Shown: positions 52,002 through 63,045, numbered from the stretch's first letter. The stretch is DNA of 64,000 nucleotides from JAJFJD01 sp965228425 (GCA_965228425.1 OZ245815.1:2294001-2358000); one strand, 5' to 3'. Numbers and translations are program-made. The notes: generated from the sequence alone by a model not told the origin.

Positions 52002-52472
52002 ATGTCGAGACGTCGACGCGCAGAAAAGCGCGAAATTATTCCAGACGCCAAGTTCGGCGACACGACCGTCAGCAAGTTCATGAACAGCGTCATGCTGGAT
52101 GGCAAGAAGTCGGTCGCGGAGCGGATCGTATACGGGGCACTCGATATCCTCGAGCAGAAGACCGGAAACGATCCGGTGAAGGCGTTTCACGATGCAGTCG
52201 AGAATGTGAAGCCGCACTTGGAAGTGCGGTCGCGGCGCGTTGGCGGTGCGACCTATCAGGTGCCGATGGAGGTCCGGTCCGACCGGGCGCAGGCATTGGC
52301 CTTCCGGTGGATCATTCAGACGGCACGCAGCCGCGGCGAAAACACAATGACAGAGCGGCTCTCGGGGGAACTTCTTGATGCGGCGAATAATCGCGGCGCG
52401 GCAGTCAAGAAGCGGGAAGACACGCACCGCATGGCCGAGGCCAACCGCGCCTTTTCCCATTACCGCTGGTAA
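52002..52472 (+). CDS. rpsG: Ribosomal protein S7
   Basis: A 156-residue S7 beginning MSRRRRAEKR, the normal alphaproteobacterial form. It nucleates the 30S head and often represses the str message. It lies 17 bp after rpsL. Typical blocks are KFMNSVMLDGKKSVAERIVYG and RRVGGATYQVPMEVR. Confidence 0.97.
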   Translation: MSRRRRAEKREIIPDAKFGDTTVSKFMNSVMLDGKKSVAERIVYGALDILEQKTGNDPVKAFHDAVENVKPHLEVRSRRVGGATYQVPMEVRSDRAQALAFRWIIQTARSRGENTMTERLSGELLDAANNRGAAVKKREDTHRMAEANRAFSHYRW

Positions 52473-52499
52473 ACAACTCCTTTACTGGACTGAAAAGCC

Positions 52500-54572
<2,073 letters not shown>

Positions 54573-54602
54573 TTAACGAGCGGGAACTGGGATTCTAGAC
54601 CA

Positions 54603-55793
54603 ATGTCGAAAGAGAAGTTTGAGCGAACGAAGCCGCATTGCAACATTGGCACGATTGGTCATGTTGACCATGGGAAGACGACGCTGACGGCGGCGATCAC
54701 GAAGGTGCTTGCGGAAGGCGGCGGCGCCGATTTCACGGATTACGCCGAGATCGACAAGGCTCCTGAGGAGAAGGAGCGTGGGATTACGATCAACACGGCG
54801 CATGTGGAGTATGAGACGGGTAACCGTCACTACGCGCATGTCGATTGCCCGGGTCACGCGGACTACGTGAAGAACATGATCACGGGTGCGGCGCAGATGG
54901 ACGGTGCGATCCTTGTGGTGAACGCGGCGGACGGTCCGATGCCGCAGACGCGGGAGCATATCCTGTTGGCGCGCCAGGTCGGCGTTCCGGCGATCGTTGT
55001 GTACCTGAACAAGGTTGACCAGGTCGACGACGAGGAGCTTCTGGAGCTTGTGGAGCTCGAGGTTCGGGAGCTTCTGTCTTCGTACGACTTCCCGGGCGAC
55101 GACATTCCGATCGTGAAGGGGTCGGCGCTCGCGGCGCTCGAGAGCCGTGATCCTGAGATCGGGGCGAACACGATCAACGAATTGATGGAACAGGTCGATG
55201 CGTATATCCCGCAGCCTGACCGTCCGAAGGACCTGCCGTTCCTGATGCCGATCGAGGACGTGTTCTCGATCTCCGGGCGTGGGACGGTTGTTACGGGCCG
55301 GGTTGAGCGGGGCGTCGTGAACGTGGGCGACGAGATCGAGATCGTGGGCATCCGGGAGACGTCGAAGACGGTGTGCACGGGTGTCGAGATGTTCCGGAAG
55401 CTTCTGGACCAGGGCGAGGCGGGCGACAACATCGGCGCGCTGCTTCGGGGTATCGACCGCGAAGGTGTCGAGCGCGGCCAGGTTCTGGCGGCGCCGGGGT
55501 CGATCACGCCGCACACGAAGTTCAAGTGCGAGTGCTACATCCTGACGAAGGAAGAGGGCGGTCGTCATACGCCGTTCTTCTCGAACTACCGTCCGCAGTT
55601 CTACTTCCGGACGACGGACGTTACGGGTTCGGTTGTTCTTCCGGACGGGACGGAGATGGTGATGCCGGGTGACAACATCTCGATGGAAGTGTCGTTGATC
55701 GTGCCGATTGCGATGGACGACGGGCTTCGTTTCGCGATCCGTGAAGGCGGCAAGACCGTCGGCGCGGGTGTCGTCACCTCGATCATCGAATAA
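54603..55793 (+). CDS. tuf: Elongation factor Tu, copy 2
   Basis: A 396-residue EF-Tu identical in protein to copy 1 at 37883, with the same G motifs. Across 1191 bases I count five differences, all silent: 54857, 55382, 55403, 55404 and 55562 against 38137, 38662, 38683, 38684 and 38842. Identity stops within a few bases outside the ORF (CA before the ATG; GGA after the stop), as gene conversion leaves it. An intrinsic terminator begins 17 bp after its stop. Confidence 0.97.
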   Translation: MSKEKFERTKPHCNIGTIGHVDHGKTTLTAAITKVLAEGGGADFTDYAEIDKAPEEKERGITINTAHVEYETGNRHYAHVDCPGHADYVKNMITGAAQMDGAILVVNAADGPMPQTREHILLARQVGVPAIVVYLNKVDQVDDEELLELVELEVRELLSSYDFPGDDIPIVKGSALAALESRDPEIGANTINELMEQVDAYIPQPDRPKDLPFLMPIEDVFSISGRGTVVTGRVERGVVNVGDEIEIVGIRETSKTVCTGVEMFRKLLDQGEAGDNIGALLRGIDREGVERGQVLAAPGSITPHTKFKCECYILTKEEGGRHTPFFSNYRPQFYFRTTDVTGSVVLPDGTEMVMPGDNISMEVSLIVPIAMDDGLRFAIREGGKTVGAGVVTSIIE

Positions 55794-55810
55794 GGAAAGA
55801 TGCCGGATCA

Positions 55811-55838
55811 GAGCGCCCTCAACTGGGCGCTCTTTTTT
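55811..55838 (+). terminator. Intrinsic terminator between tuf copy 2 and rpsJ
   Basis: GAGCGCCC (55811-55818), loop TCAACT, GGGCGCTC (55825-55832) and six T residues (55833-55838) form a textbook Rho-independent terminator. The next bases, GGAGG at 55839-55843, are the rpsJ ribosome-binding site, and rpsJ starts at 55852. No promoter fits between it and rpsJ, so the S10 operon must depend on readthrough here or on a promoter inside tuf. Confidence 0.85.
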
Positions 55839-55851
55839 GGAGGATAGTGGA

Positions 55852-56160
55852 ATGGATAACCAAAATATTCGGATCCGGTTGAAGGCGTTCGATCACCGTG
55901 TGCTCGATCAATCGACGCAGGAGATCGTCAATACCGCGAAGCGGACTGGTGCGCAGGTGCGTGGCCCCATTCCCATGCCGACGCGTATCGAACGGGTCAC
56001 CGTTCTGCGGGGACCGCATATTGATAAGAAGAGTCGCGAACAGTTCGAGATTCGCACGCATAAGCGGCTTCTCGACATCGTCGACCCAACGCCGCAAACG
56101 GTGGATGCCCTGATGAAGCTCGATCTGGCATCCGGCGTTGACGTTGAAATCAAACTCTAA
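55852..56160 (+). CDS. rpsJ: Ribosomal protein S10
   Basis: A 102-residue S10 (MDNQNIRIRLKAFDHR) that is also the antitermination factor NusE. The GGAGG ribosome site directly follows the U-run of a terminator, so terminator folding and ribosome loading compete for neighbouring bases. The frame is open back to 55708 inside tuf, which is a shadow. Confidence 0.97.
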   Translation: MDNQNIRIRLKAFDHRVLDQSTQEIVNTAKRTGAQVRGPIPMPTRIERVTVLRGPHIDKKSREQFEIRTHKRLLDIVDPTPQTVDALMKLDLASGVDVEIKL

Positions 56161-56190
56161 CGGCGTTGTTTTCAGGGAACGGTGAGCGTT

Positions 56191-56973
56191 ATGCGTAGCG
56201 GATTGATCGCACGGAAAAAGGGAATGACCCGCGTCTTTACGGACGATGGGCGACATGTTCCCGTAACGGTGCTGGCCATTGACGAGTGCCAGGTCGTTTC
56301 GGTGCGGACGGACGAGAAAGACGGCTATTCGGCGGTTCAGTTGGGCGCTGGGAAGGCCAAGGCCAAGAACACGACCAACGCGATGCGCGGACATTTCGCC
56401 AAAGGCAAGGTCGAGCCGAAGATGAAAGTGGCCGAGTTTCGGGTCAGTCCGGACGGGTTGCTTGACGTCGGCGTGGAATTGTCGGCCGAACATTTCATCG
56501 CCGGTCAGAAGGTCGATGTAACGGGAACGAGCATCGGCAAGGGCTTTGCCGGTGCGATGAAGCGGCACGGCTTCGGCGGTCTCCGCGCCAGCCACGGCGT
56601 GTCGATCTCGCATCGCTCGCATGGTTCCACCGGTCAATGCCAGGATCCGGGTAAAGTCTTCAAAGGTAAGAAGATGGCCGGCCAGATGGGCAATACACAG
56701 GTGACCGCGCAGAACCTCGAGGTCGTATCGACCGACGGGGATGCGGGACTCGTCCTGGTGAAGGGCGCTGTCCCTGGATCGCGGGAAGGCTGGGTCCTCG
56801 TGCGGGACGCGGTGAAGGTGCCGCAGCCCGAAGACGTCCCGTTCCCGGGCGCCGTCAAAGGCGGCGCGGCGGCGGCAGCGGATGCGCCGGCGGAGGACGA
56901 CACGGCAGAGGCCGCCCCCGAGGGCGACGCGGCCCCCGAAGAGAAGACCGAGGATGTGAAGAATGAAGAGTAA
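56191..56973 (+). CDS. rplC: Ribosomal protein L3 with acidic C-terminal tail
   Basis: A 260-residue L3. The core (GLIARKKGMTRVFTDDGRHVP and GKKMAGQMGNTQVT) is standard. The last 40 residues are an Ala/Glu/Asp-rich tail (for example DAPAEDDTAEAAPEGD) not found in E. coli L3 but seen in some alphaproteobacteria. The ATG at 56191 gives the usual MRSGLIA start; a GTG at 56182, after CAGGGA, would add three residues. It overlaps rplD by 11 bp. Confidence 0.95.
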   Translation: MRSGLIARKKGMTRVFTDDGRHVPVTVLAIDECQVVSVRTDEKDGYSAVQLGAGKAKAKNTTNAMRGHFAKGKVEPKMKVAEFRVSPDGLLDVGVELSAEHFIAGQKVDVTGTSIGKGFAGAMKRHGFGGLRASHGVSISHRSHGSTGQCQDPGKVFKGKKMAGQMGNTQVTAQNLEVVSTDGDAGLVLVKGAVPGSREGWVLVRDAVKVPQPEDVPFPGAVKGGAAAAADAPAEDDTAEAAPEGDAAPEEKTEDVKNEE

Positions 56974-57583
56974 AGTCATCACCCTCGACAACAAGGCCGC
57001 GGGCGACATCGAGTTGAACGATGCCGTTTTCGGGACGGAAGTCCGCAAGGATATCCTGTCGCGAATGGTCAACTATCAATTGGCCAAGCGCCGCGCCGGC
57101 ACGCATAAGGTGAAGACGCGCGGCGAGATCTCCGGCTCGACGGCCAAGCCGTTCCGCCAAAAGGGAACCGGCCGGGCGCGACAGGGCACCATTCGGGCGA
57201 CCCAAATGCGGGGCGGCGCCACGGTATTCGGCCCGGTTGTCCGCGATCATGGGCATAAGCTGCCGAAAAAGGTGCGGCGTTCCGCAATGTGTGCGGCCCT
57301 GTCCTCGAAACAGGCCGACGGCAAGCTGATCATCGTCGACGAGGTTGCGCTCAAGGATAGCAAGACCAAGGCCTTGATCGAGAAGCTCGGAAAGCTCGGC
57401 GTTTCGAGCGCCTTGATCGTGGCGGGCGCCCAGGTCGATGAGAATTTCGCCCGGGCTGCGAAGAATATCGCGGGTGTCGATGTGCTGCCGACGCAGGGCG
57501 CCAATGTTTACGACATTTTGCGGCGCGACACGCTGGTGCTGACGCGTGAAGCGGTTGAGACGCTGGAGGCGCGGCTAACATGA
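56963..57583 (+). CDS. rplD: Ribosomal protein L4
   Basis: A 206-residue L4 with the tunnel-loop segment around KPFRQKGTGRARQGTIR. In E. coli L4 represses the S10 operon at its leader. It overlaps rplC and rplW at both ends, so translation is coupled along the operon. Confidence 0.97.
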   Translation: MKSKVITLDNKAAGDIELNDAVFGTEVRKDILSRMVNYQLAKRRAGTHKVKTRGEISGSTAKPFRQKGTGRARQGTIRATQMRGGATVFGPVVRDHGHKLPKKVRRSAMCAALSSKQADGKLIIVDEVALKDSKTKALIEKLGKLGVSSALIVAGAQVDENFARAAKNIAGVDVLPTQGANVYDILRRDTLVLTREAVETLEARLT

Positions 57584-57903
57584 GCTGGAAGTATTTCAAT
57601 AAGCAAACGGTCAGCAACGAGCGCCGGTTCGAGCTGCTTCGTTTTCCGGTGATCACCGAGAAGGCGACGTTGGGCTCCGAGCATAACCAGGTCACTTTCC
57701 GGGTTCCGCTCGACGCGAGCAAGCCGGAGATCAAATTGGCCGTCGAGCAGGTGTTCGACGTGAAGGTGGTTTCGGTCAACACGCTGCGCCAAAAGGGCAA
57801 GACAAAAGTCTTCCGCGGCCGGAAGGGCCGTCGGAACGACTATAAGAAAGCGGTCGTGCGGCTCGAGGAAGGCCACTCGATCGACGTGACGACAGGGATC
57901 TAA
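57580..57903 (+). CDS. rplW: Ribosomal protein L23
   Basis: A 107-residue L23 (FELLRFPVITEKATLG). It borders the exit tunnel and docks trigger factor and SRP. The ATG overlaps the rplD stop by 4 bp (ATGA). Confidence 0.96.
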   Translation: MSWKYFNKQTVSNERRFELLRFPVITEKATLGSEHNQVTFRVPLDASKPEIKLAVEQVFDVKVVSVNTLRQKGKTKVFRGRKGRRNDYKKAVVRLEEGHSIDVTTGI

Positions 57904-57907
57904 TCGC

Positions 57908-58741
57908 ATGGCCTTGAAGAATTTCAATCCGATTACGCCCGGTATGCGCCAATTGGTGCTGGTGGACCGGTCGACGCTCTATAAAGGTAAGCCGGTCAAG
58001 AGCTTGACCGAAGGTCTTACGAAAAAGGGTGGACGTAACAACACCGGTCGCATCACCGCGCGTCGCCGGGGTGGCGGCCACAAGCGTCGGTACCGTGTGG
58101 TCGATTTCAAGCGGCGGAAGTTCGATATGGCGGCGACGGTCGAGCGTATCGAGTACGACCCGAATCGCACGGCGTATATTGCGCTGCTTAAGTACAGCGA
58201 CGGTGAGCTGGCCTATATTTTGGCGCCGCAGCGTTTGCGCACGGGCGACAGTGTCGTGGCTGGTGACCGGGTCGACGTGAAGCCCGGTAATGCGATGCCG
58301 CTCAATAACATTCCCGTCGGCACGATTATCCACAACGTGGAGATGAAGCCGGGCAAAGGCGGTCAGATTGCCCGTTCCGCCGGGACATACGTTCAGTTGG
58401 TGGGACGCGACCAGGGATATGCACAATTGAAGCTGTCCTCGGGCGAGCTGCGCATGGTGCGCGGCGAGTGCATGGCGACGATTGGCGCCGTGTCCAACCC
58501 GGACCAGTCCAACATCAACTTGGGCAAGGCGGGGCGGAAACGCTGGATCGGCAAACGGCCGGCGGTGCGCGGCGTCGCGATGAACCCGGTCGATCATCCG
58601 CATGGCGGCGGCGAAGGCCGTACGTCGGGTGGCCGTCATCCGGTTACCCCGTGGGGTAAGCCGACCAAGGGCAAGCGTACCCGGGCGCCGAAGAAGCCCA
58701 GCAACAAGCTGATCATCCGGCGACGCCGGTCGAGAAAGTAG
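57908..58741 (+). CDS. rplB: Ribosomal protein L2
   Basis: A 277-residue L2 with the universally conserved AMNPVDHPHGGGEGR motif holding the histidine near the peptidyl-transferase centre. It bridges the subunits and binds 23S domain IV. Confidence 0.98.
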   Translation: MALKNFNPITPGMRQLVLVDRSTLYKGKPVKSLTEGLTKKGGRNNTGRITARRRGGGHKRRYRVVDFKRRKFDMAATVERIEYDPNRTAYIALLKYSDGELAYILAPQRLRTGDSVVAGDRVDVKPGNAMPLNNIPVGTIIHNVEMKPGKGGQIARSAGTYVQLVGRDQGYAQLKLSSGELRMVRGECMATIGAVSNPDQSNINLGKAGRKRWIGKRPAVRGVAMNPVDHPHGGGEGRTSGGRHPVTPWGKPTKGKRTRAPKKPSNKLIIRRRRSRK

Positions 58742-58759
58742 AGACAGGAGTAGACAGTC

Positions 58760-59038
58760 GTGGCGCGATCCGTATGGAAAGGTCCATTTGTAGACGGGTA
58801 TCTGCTGAAAAAGGCAGAGGCGGCCCGCGGTTCCGGCCGGAACGACGTGATCAAGACATGGTCGCGACGGTCGACGATCTTGCCGCAATTCGTGGGGCTG
58901 ACCTTCGGCGTCTACAACGGCCAGAAGTTCATTCCGGTGTTGGTCACCGAAAACATGATTGGGCATAAGTTCGGCGAGTTTTCGCCGACCCGCACCTTCT
59001 ACGGCCACGCGGCCGACAAGAAGGCGAAGAGAGGCTGA
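58760..59038 (+). CDS. rpsS: Ribosomal protein S19
   Basis: A 92-residue S19 (ARSVWKGPFVDGYLLKKAE) beginning at GTG, with AGGAG 9 nt upstream. It sits in the 30S head with S13. The next gene, rplV, follows after 4 bp. Confidence 0.97.
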   Translation: MARSVWKGPFVDGYLLKKAEAARGSGRNDVIKTWSRRSTILPQFVGLTFGVYNGQKFIPVLVTENMIGHKFGEFSPTRTFYGHAADKKAKRG

Positions 59039-59042
59039 GGCG

Positions 59043-59423
59043 ATGGGTAAACCGAAGGGCGAACGTCGGTTGAGCGATGACGAGGCGCGGGCGATCTCCC
59101 GGCACATCCGGACGAGTCCCCAGAAGCTGAACGTGGTTGCCGCAGCGATCCGCGGCAAGAATGCCGACGCAGCGTTGGCTGAGTTGACGTTTTCGAACCG
59201 GCGCGTCTCGAATGACGTGCGGAAGGTTCTTGAATCGGCGATCGCCAATGCGGAGAACAACCATCAACTGGATGTCGACCGGTTGTTTGTGAAAGAAGCC
59301 TATGTCGGCAAAACGCTGGTGATGAAGCGGTTTCGCGCACGGGCGCGGGGGCGTGTCGGCCGAATTCAGAAGCCGATGAGCAATTTGACCGTCGTGGTCA
59401 AGGAACGCGAGGAGGCCGAATAA
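59043..59423 (+). CDS. rplV: Ribosomal protein L22
   Basis: A 126-residue L22 with the beta-hairpin that lines the exit tunnel (KRFRARARGRVGRIQKPMSN). The ATG at 59043 is chosen; the open frame to 58959 overlaps rpsS. Its TAA shares one base with the rpsC ATG. Confidence 0.96.
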   Translation: MGKPKGERRLSDDEARAISRHIRTSPQKLNVVAAAIRGKNADAALAELTFSNRRVSNDVRKVLESAIANAENNHQLDVDRLFVKEAYVGKTLVMKRFRARARGRVGRIQKPMSNLTVVVKEREEAE

Positions 59424-60097
59424 TGGGCCATAAAGTCAGCCCCGTCGGGCTTCGGCTCGGAATCAACCGGACCTGGGATTCACGGTGGTTCGCCGGCCGC
59501 GAGTACGGCGAGCTTCTGCATCAGGACCTCAAGCTGCGCGACTATATCATGGACCGTCTCAGCCAGGCCGGGGTATCCCGCGTGGTCATCGAGCGGCCCG
59601 CAAAGAAGGCGCGCATCACGATCCACACGGCGCGGCCGGGTGTCGTCATCGGCAAAAAGGGCGCGGATATCGAAAAGCTGCGCCAGGATGTCGCCAAGAT
59701 GACCGAGGGCGAGGTTGCGCTGAACATCGTGGAAATCCGCAAGCCGGAGATCGACGCGAAACTTGTCGCCGAGAACATCGCCCAGCAACTGGTGCGCCGC
59801 GTCGCCTTCCGCCGTGCGATGAAGCGGGCGGTTCAGTCGGCCATGCGCCTTGGCGCGGAAGGCATCCGGATCAACTGCGGCGGCCGCCTCGGCGGCGCGG
59901 AAATTGCCCGGACCGAATGGTATCGCGAAGGCCGTGTGCCGCTGCACACGCTGCGGGCGGATATCGATTACGGCACGGCGACCGCGAAAACCACCTATGG
60001 CACGTGTGGCGTAAAGGTGTGGGTGTTTAAGGGCGAAATTCTTGCGCATGACCCGATGGCGCAGGACAAGCGCCTCCAGGAGCAGCAGCTTCGCTAG
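59423..60097 (+). CDS. rpsC: Ribosomal protein S3
   Basis: A 224-residue S3 with the KH-domain loop VVIGKKGADIEKLRQ and the C-terminal block around RTEWYREGRVPLHTLRA. It is part of the mRNA entry helicase with S4 and S5. It overlaps rplV by one base. Confidence 0.97.
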   Translation: MGHKVSPVGLRLGINRTWDSRWFAGREYGELLHQDLKLRDYIMDRLSQAGVSRVVIERPAKKARITIHTARPGVVIGKKGADIEKLRQDVAKMTEGEVALNIVEIRKPEIDAKLVAENIAQQLVRRVAFRRAMKRAVQSAMRLGAEGIRINCGGRLGGAEIARTEWYREGRVPLHTLRADIDYGTATAKTTYGTCGVKVWVFKGEILAHDPMAQDKRLQEQQLR

Positions 60098-60137
60098 GCG
60101 TTTTGCCGGCGACGCGATGAAGGTGAGATAGGGACCG

Positions 60138-60551
60138 ATGCTTAGTCCAAAGAGAACAAAGTTCCGCAAGCAGCACAAAGGCCGTGTCCGTGGCATGGCT
60201 AAAGGCGGCACGGATATCAACTTCGGCAGTTACGGCCTTAAGGCGATCACGCCGGGGCGTGTGACGGCCCGCCAGATCGAAGCCGCCCGCCGGGCGATTA
60301 CGCGTCATATCCGCCGCGCAGGCCGCGTGTGGATCCGCGTGTTTCCCGATGTGCCGGTCAGCCAAAAGCCCGCCGAAGTCCGGATGGGTAAGGGTAAGGG
60401 CTCGCCCGAGTATTGGATGTGCCGGGTCAAGCCGGGCCGCGTCATGTTCGAGTTGGACGGCGTGGACAAGGAAATTGCCCGCAAGGCGTTCGAATTGGCG
60501 TCGGCGAAGCTGCCATTGAAGACAAAATTCGTAACCCGGTTGGGAGGCTAG
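60138..60551 (+). CDS. rplP: Ribosomal protein L16
   Basis: A 137-residue L16 (LSPKRTKFRKQHKGR; GKGKGSPEYWMCRVKPG) near the A-site tRNA elbow. It lies 40 bp after rpsC. Confidence 0.97.
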   Translation: MLSPKRTKFRKQHKGRVRGMAKGGTDINFGSYGLKAITPGRVTARQIEAARRAITRHIRRAGRVWIRVFPDVPVSQKPAEVRMGKGKGSPEYWMCRVKPGRVMFELDGVDKEIARKAFELASAKLPLKTKFVTRLGG

Positions 60552-60560
60552 GAGCATTCG

Positions 60561-60755
60561 ATGAAAGCCGAGGATGTTCGCCAGAAGACCGACGACGAAT
60601 TGGGCGAGTTGCTGCTCGACCTGCGGAAGGAAGCGTTCAACCTTCGCTTCCAGCAAGCGAGCGGCCAGCTTGAGAATACGGCGCGTATTCGTGAAGTGCG
60701 GCGCGATATCGCACGCATAAAGACGACGCTGCACACGCGCAAACCGGCATCGTAG
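60561..60755 (+). CDS. rpmC: Ribosomal protein L29
   Basis: A 64-residue helical L29 (KTDDELGELLLDLRKEAFNLRF as the core helix, residues about 9-30). It binds near the exit tunnel beside L23. It starts 9 bp after rplP. Confidence 0.95.
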   Translation: MKAEDVRQKTDDELGELLLDLRKEAFNLRFQQASGQLENTARIREVRRDIARIKTTLHTRKPAS

Positions 60756-60767
60756 AGGATCGGCAAA

Positions 60768-61007
60768 ATGCCAAGACGGGTATTTCAGGGAGTTGTCCAG
60801 AAGGACGCGAAAGACAAGACGGTCGTCGTCAAGGTCGAACGTCTGGTTAAGCACCCTTTGTATAAGAAGTTCATTCGCCGGTCGAAGAAGTACATGGCGC
60901 ATGATGAGGGCAACGCGAGCAAGGCCGGTGATCTGGTCCGCATTCGCGAATGCCGGCCGCTTTCCAAGCGTAAGCGCTGGGAAATTTTGGGCGAGACGGC
61001 AGGTTAG
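60768..61007 (+). CDS. rpsQ: Ribosomal protein S17
   Basis: A 79-residue S17 (PRRVFQGVVQKDAKDKTVVV; RECRPLSKRKRWE), an OB-fold primary binder of 16S rRNA. It starts 12 bp after rpmC. Confidence 0.96.
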   Translation: MPRRVFQGVVQKDAKDKTVVVKVERLVKHPLYKKFIRRSKKYMAHDEGNASKAGDLVRIRECRPLSKRKRWEILGETAG

Positions 61008-61031
61008 AGCGGGCGCGGAGGAGAGTAAGTC

Positions 61032-61400
61032 ATGATCCAGATGCAAACCAATCTTGATGTTGCGGACAATTCCGGTGCTCGCCGGGTCCAGTGCATCAAG
61101 GTGCTCGGCGGCTCCAAACGGATGACCGCCGGCATCGGCGACATCATCGTGGTGTCGGTCAAAGAGGCAATTCCGCGCGGGCGTGTGAAGAAGGGCGACA
61201 TTCACAAGGCGGTTATCGTCCGCACGGCCAAGGAAGTGCGCCGGGACGACGGCACGGCGATCCGGTTCGACCGCAATGCGGCGGTGCTGATCAACAATCA
61301 GCAGGAACCGATCGGCACCCGTATCTTCGGTCCGGTCACGCGCGAACTGCGGCAGAAGCAGTTCATGAAGATCATATCGCTAGCGCCCGAGGTGTTGTGA
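61032..61400 (+). CDS. rplN: Ribosomal protein L14
   Basis: A 122-residue L14 (MIQMQTNLDVADNSGARR) forming an intersubunit bridge and the RsfS docking site. In E. coli it heads the spc operon. The TGA shares its last base with the rplX ATG. Confidence 0.97.
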   Translation: MIQMQTNLDVADNSGARRVQCIKVLGGSKRMTAGIGDIIVVSVKEAIPRGRVKKGDIHKAVIVRTAKEVRRDDGTAIRFDRNAAVLINNQQEPIGTRIFGPVTRELRQKQFMKIISLAPEVL

Positions 61401-61717
61401 TGGCGGCAAAAGTAAGAAAAGGCGATCGCGTCGTCATGCTTACCGGCAAGGACAAGGGTAAGTCGGGTGAGGTGGTCCAGGTCCTTCCGAAGGACAAGCG
61501 CATCATCGTGTCCGGTGTGAATATGGTGAAGCGCCATACCGCGCCGTCGCAGACGAACGCGGGCGGGATTGTCGAGAAAGAGGCGTCGGTTCACGTGTCG
61601 AACGTGGCGCACCTGGATCCGAAGGACGACAAACCGACACGTGTCGGATTCAAGATGCTCGATGGGGACCGCAAGGTGCGCTACGCGAAGCGCTCCGGCG
61701 AAGTCATCGATAGTTGA
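61400..61717 (+). CDS. rplX: Ribosomal protein L24
   Basis: A 105-residue L24 with a KOW motif (RKGDRVVMLTGKDKGKSGEV), an assembly initiator of 50S. The start at 61400 overlaps rplN by one base; the longer frame from 61091 is a shadow through rplN. Confidence 0.97.
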   Translation: MAAKVRKGDRVVMLTGKDKGKSGEVVQVLPKDKRIIVSGVNMVKRHTAPSQTNAGGIVEKEASVHVSNVAHLDPKDDKPTRVGFKMLDGDRKVRYAKRSGEVIDS

Positions 61718-61734
61718 GAAGGTAGTGCGAGCTG

Positions 61735-62292
61735 ATGGCTGAGACTGAATACACACCGCGGCTGAAAGAGCATTATCAGAGCGCCGTCAGGCAGACTCTG
61801 ATCGATGAATACAAGTACGCGAATCCGATGTCCGTTCCGCGGCTGGATAAAATCGTCGTCAATGTCGGTGTCGGCGAAGCGGTCGGCGACTCGAAGAAGA
61901 TCGATGCCGTCTGCGCGGATATCGCGGCGGTCAGCGGTCAAAAGCCGATCGTGACGCGGGCACGGCAGTCGATCGCGAACTTCAAGCTTCGCGAAGGCAT
62001 GCCGATCGGCGCCAAGGTCACGCTGCGGCGCGACCGGATGTATGAATTCCTGGACCGGCTGGTCACGGTGGCCCTGCCGCGCGTCCGGGATTTTCGGGGA
62101 TTGTCTCCCAACAGTTTCGACGGCAACGGCAACTATGCCTTGGGGCTCAAGGAACAGATCGTTTTCCCGGAAATCGATTACGACAAGGTGGATGCAATTC
62201 GCGGCATGGATGTCGTGATTTGCACGACAGCACAGACCGATGAGGAAGCGAGACTGCTTCTCAAAGGTTTCGATTTACCGTTCCAGAATTAA
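61735..62292 (+). CDS. rplE: Ribosomal protein L5
   Basis: A 185-residue L5 (TPRLKEHYQSAVRQTL; GLSPNSFDGNGNYALG) that binds 5S rRNA and contacts the P-site tRNA. It lies 17 bp after rplX. Confidence 0.97.
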   Translation: MAETEYTPRLKEHYQSAVRQTLIDEYKYANPMSVPRLDKIVVNVGVGEAVGDSKKIDAVCADIAAVSGQKPIVTRARQSIANFKLREGMPIGAKVTLRRDRMYEFLDRLVTVALPRVRDFRGLSPNSFDGNGNYALGLKEQIVFPEIDYDKVDAIRGMDVVICTTAQTDEEARLLLKGFDLPFQN

Positions 62293-62318
62293 GCGTCTGG
62301 CGGAGGAGCAGGTTACAT

Positions 62319-62624
62319 ATGGCCAAGAAAAGCGCGATCGAGAAGAACAAGCGTCGAGCGCGGATGTCCAAGAAGTTTGCGTCCAAGCGGGCGCGGCTCA
62401 AGGCAATCGCAAGCGACCGGGACCTCCCGGCGGAAGAGCGTTTCGATGCCCGTTTGAAACTCGCGGAGCTGCCGCGGAATTCAGCGCCGAACCGCATCCG
62501 CAACCGGTGTGAGTTGTCGGGACGCCCGCGTGCGTATTACCGCAAATTCAAGATTTCTCGCATTGCTTTGCGCGATCTCGCGTCGTCGGGGCACATCCCC
62601 GGCATGGTTAAGGCCAGTTGGTAG
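62319..62624 (+). CDS. rpsN: Ribosomal protein S14 (zinc-free type)
   Basis: A 101-residue S14 of the long, zinc-free form; the C-terminal region has only one cysteine (RCELSGRPRAYYRKF), not the CxxC pairs of the zinc form. It completes the 30S head. Confidence 0.96.
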   Translation: MAKKSAIEKNKRRARMSKKFASKRARLKAIASDRDLPAEERFDARLKLAELPRNSAPNRIRNRCELSGRPRAYYRKFKISRIALRDLASSGHIPGMVKASW

Positions 62625-62637
62625 GAGATAGACTGTA

Positions 62638-63036
62638 ATGTCGATGAGCGATCCTATGGGCGATATGCTCACGCGCATTCGGAATGCGCAGCGGGTCGGC
62701 AAGAACACCGTGAGCTGCCCGGCGTCCAAGTTTCGGGCCAACGTCCTCGGTGTGCTGGAACGTGAAGGATTCATTCGTGGATTCAGTTGGGCGGAATTGC
62801 GTCAGGGCATTCCCGAGCTGACCATCGAATTAAAGTATTCGGAAGGCGAGCCGGTTATTCGCGAGATCAATCGTGTGTCGCGGCCTGGTCGCCGGGTTTA
62901 TTCCAAGATCAAAGATCTCCAGCGGATCTATAACGGTCTTGGCATATCGATCCTGTCGACGCCGCGCGGCGTGATGTCGGATGCGGAAGCACGCGAAGCC
63001 AATGTTGGCGGCGAAGTGCTCTGCCGGGTGTTTTAG
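62638..63036 (+). CDS. rpsH: Ribosomal protein S8
   Basis: A 132-residue S8 (SDPMGDMLTRIRNAQRVGK; STPRGVMSDAEAREANVGGE). In E. coli it represses the spc operon. The ATG at 62638 or 62644 are both possible; the first is used here. Confidence 0.96.
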   Translation: MSMSDPMGDMLTRIRNAQRVGKNTVSCPASKFRANVLGVLEREGFIRGFSWAELRQGIPELTIELKYSEGEPVIREINRVSRPGRRVYSKIKDLQRIYNGLGISILSTPRGVMSDAEAREANVGGEVLCRVF

Positions 63037-63045
63037 GAGAGAACC

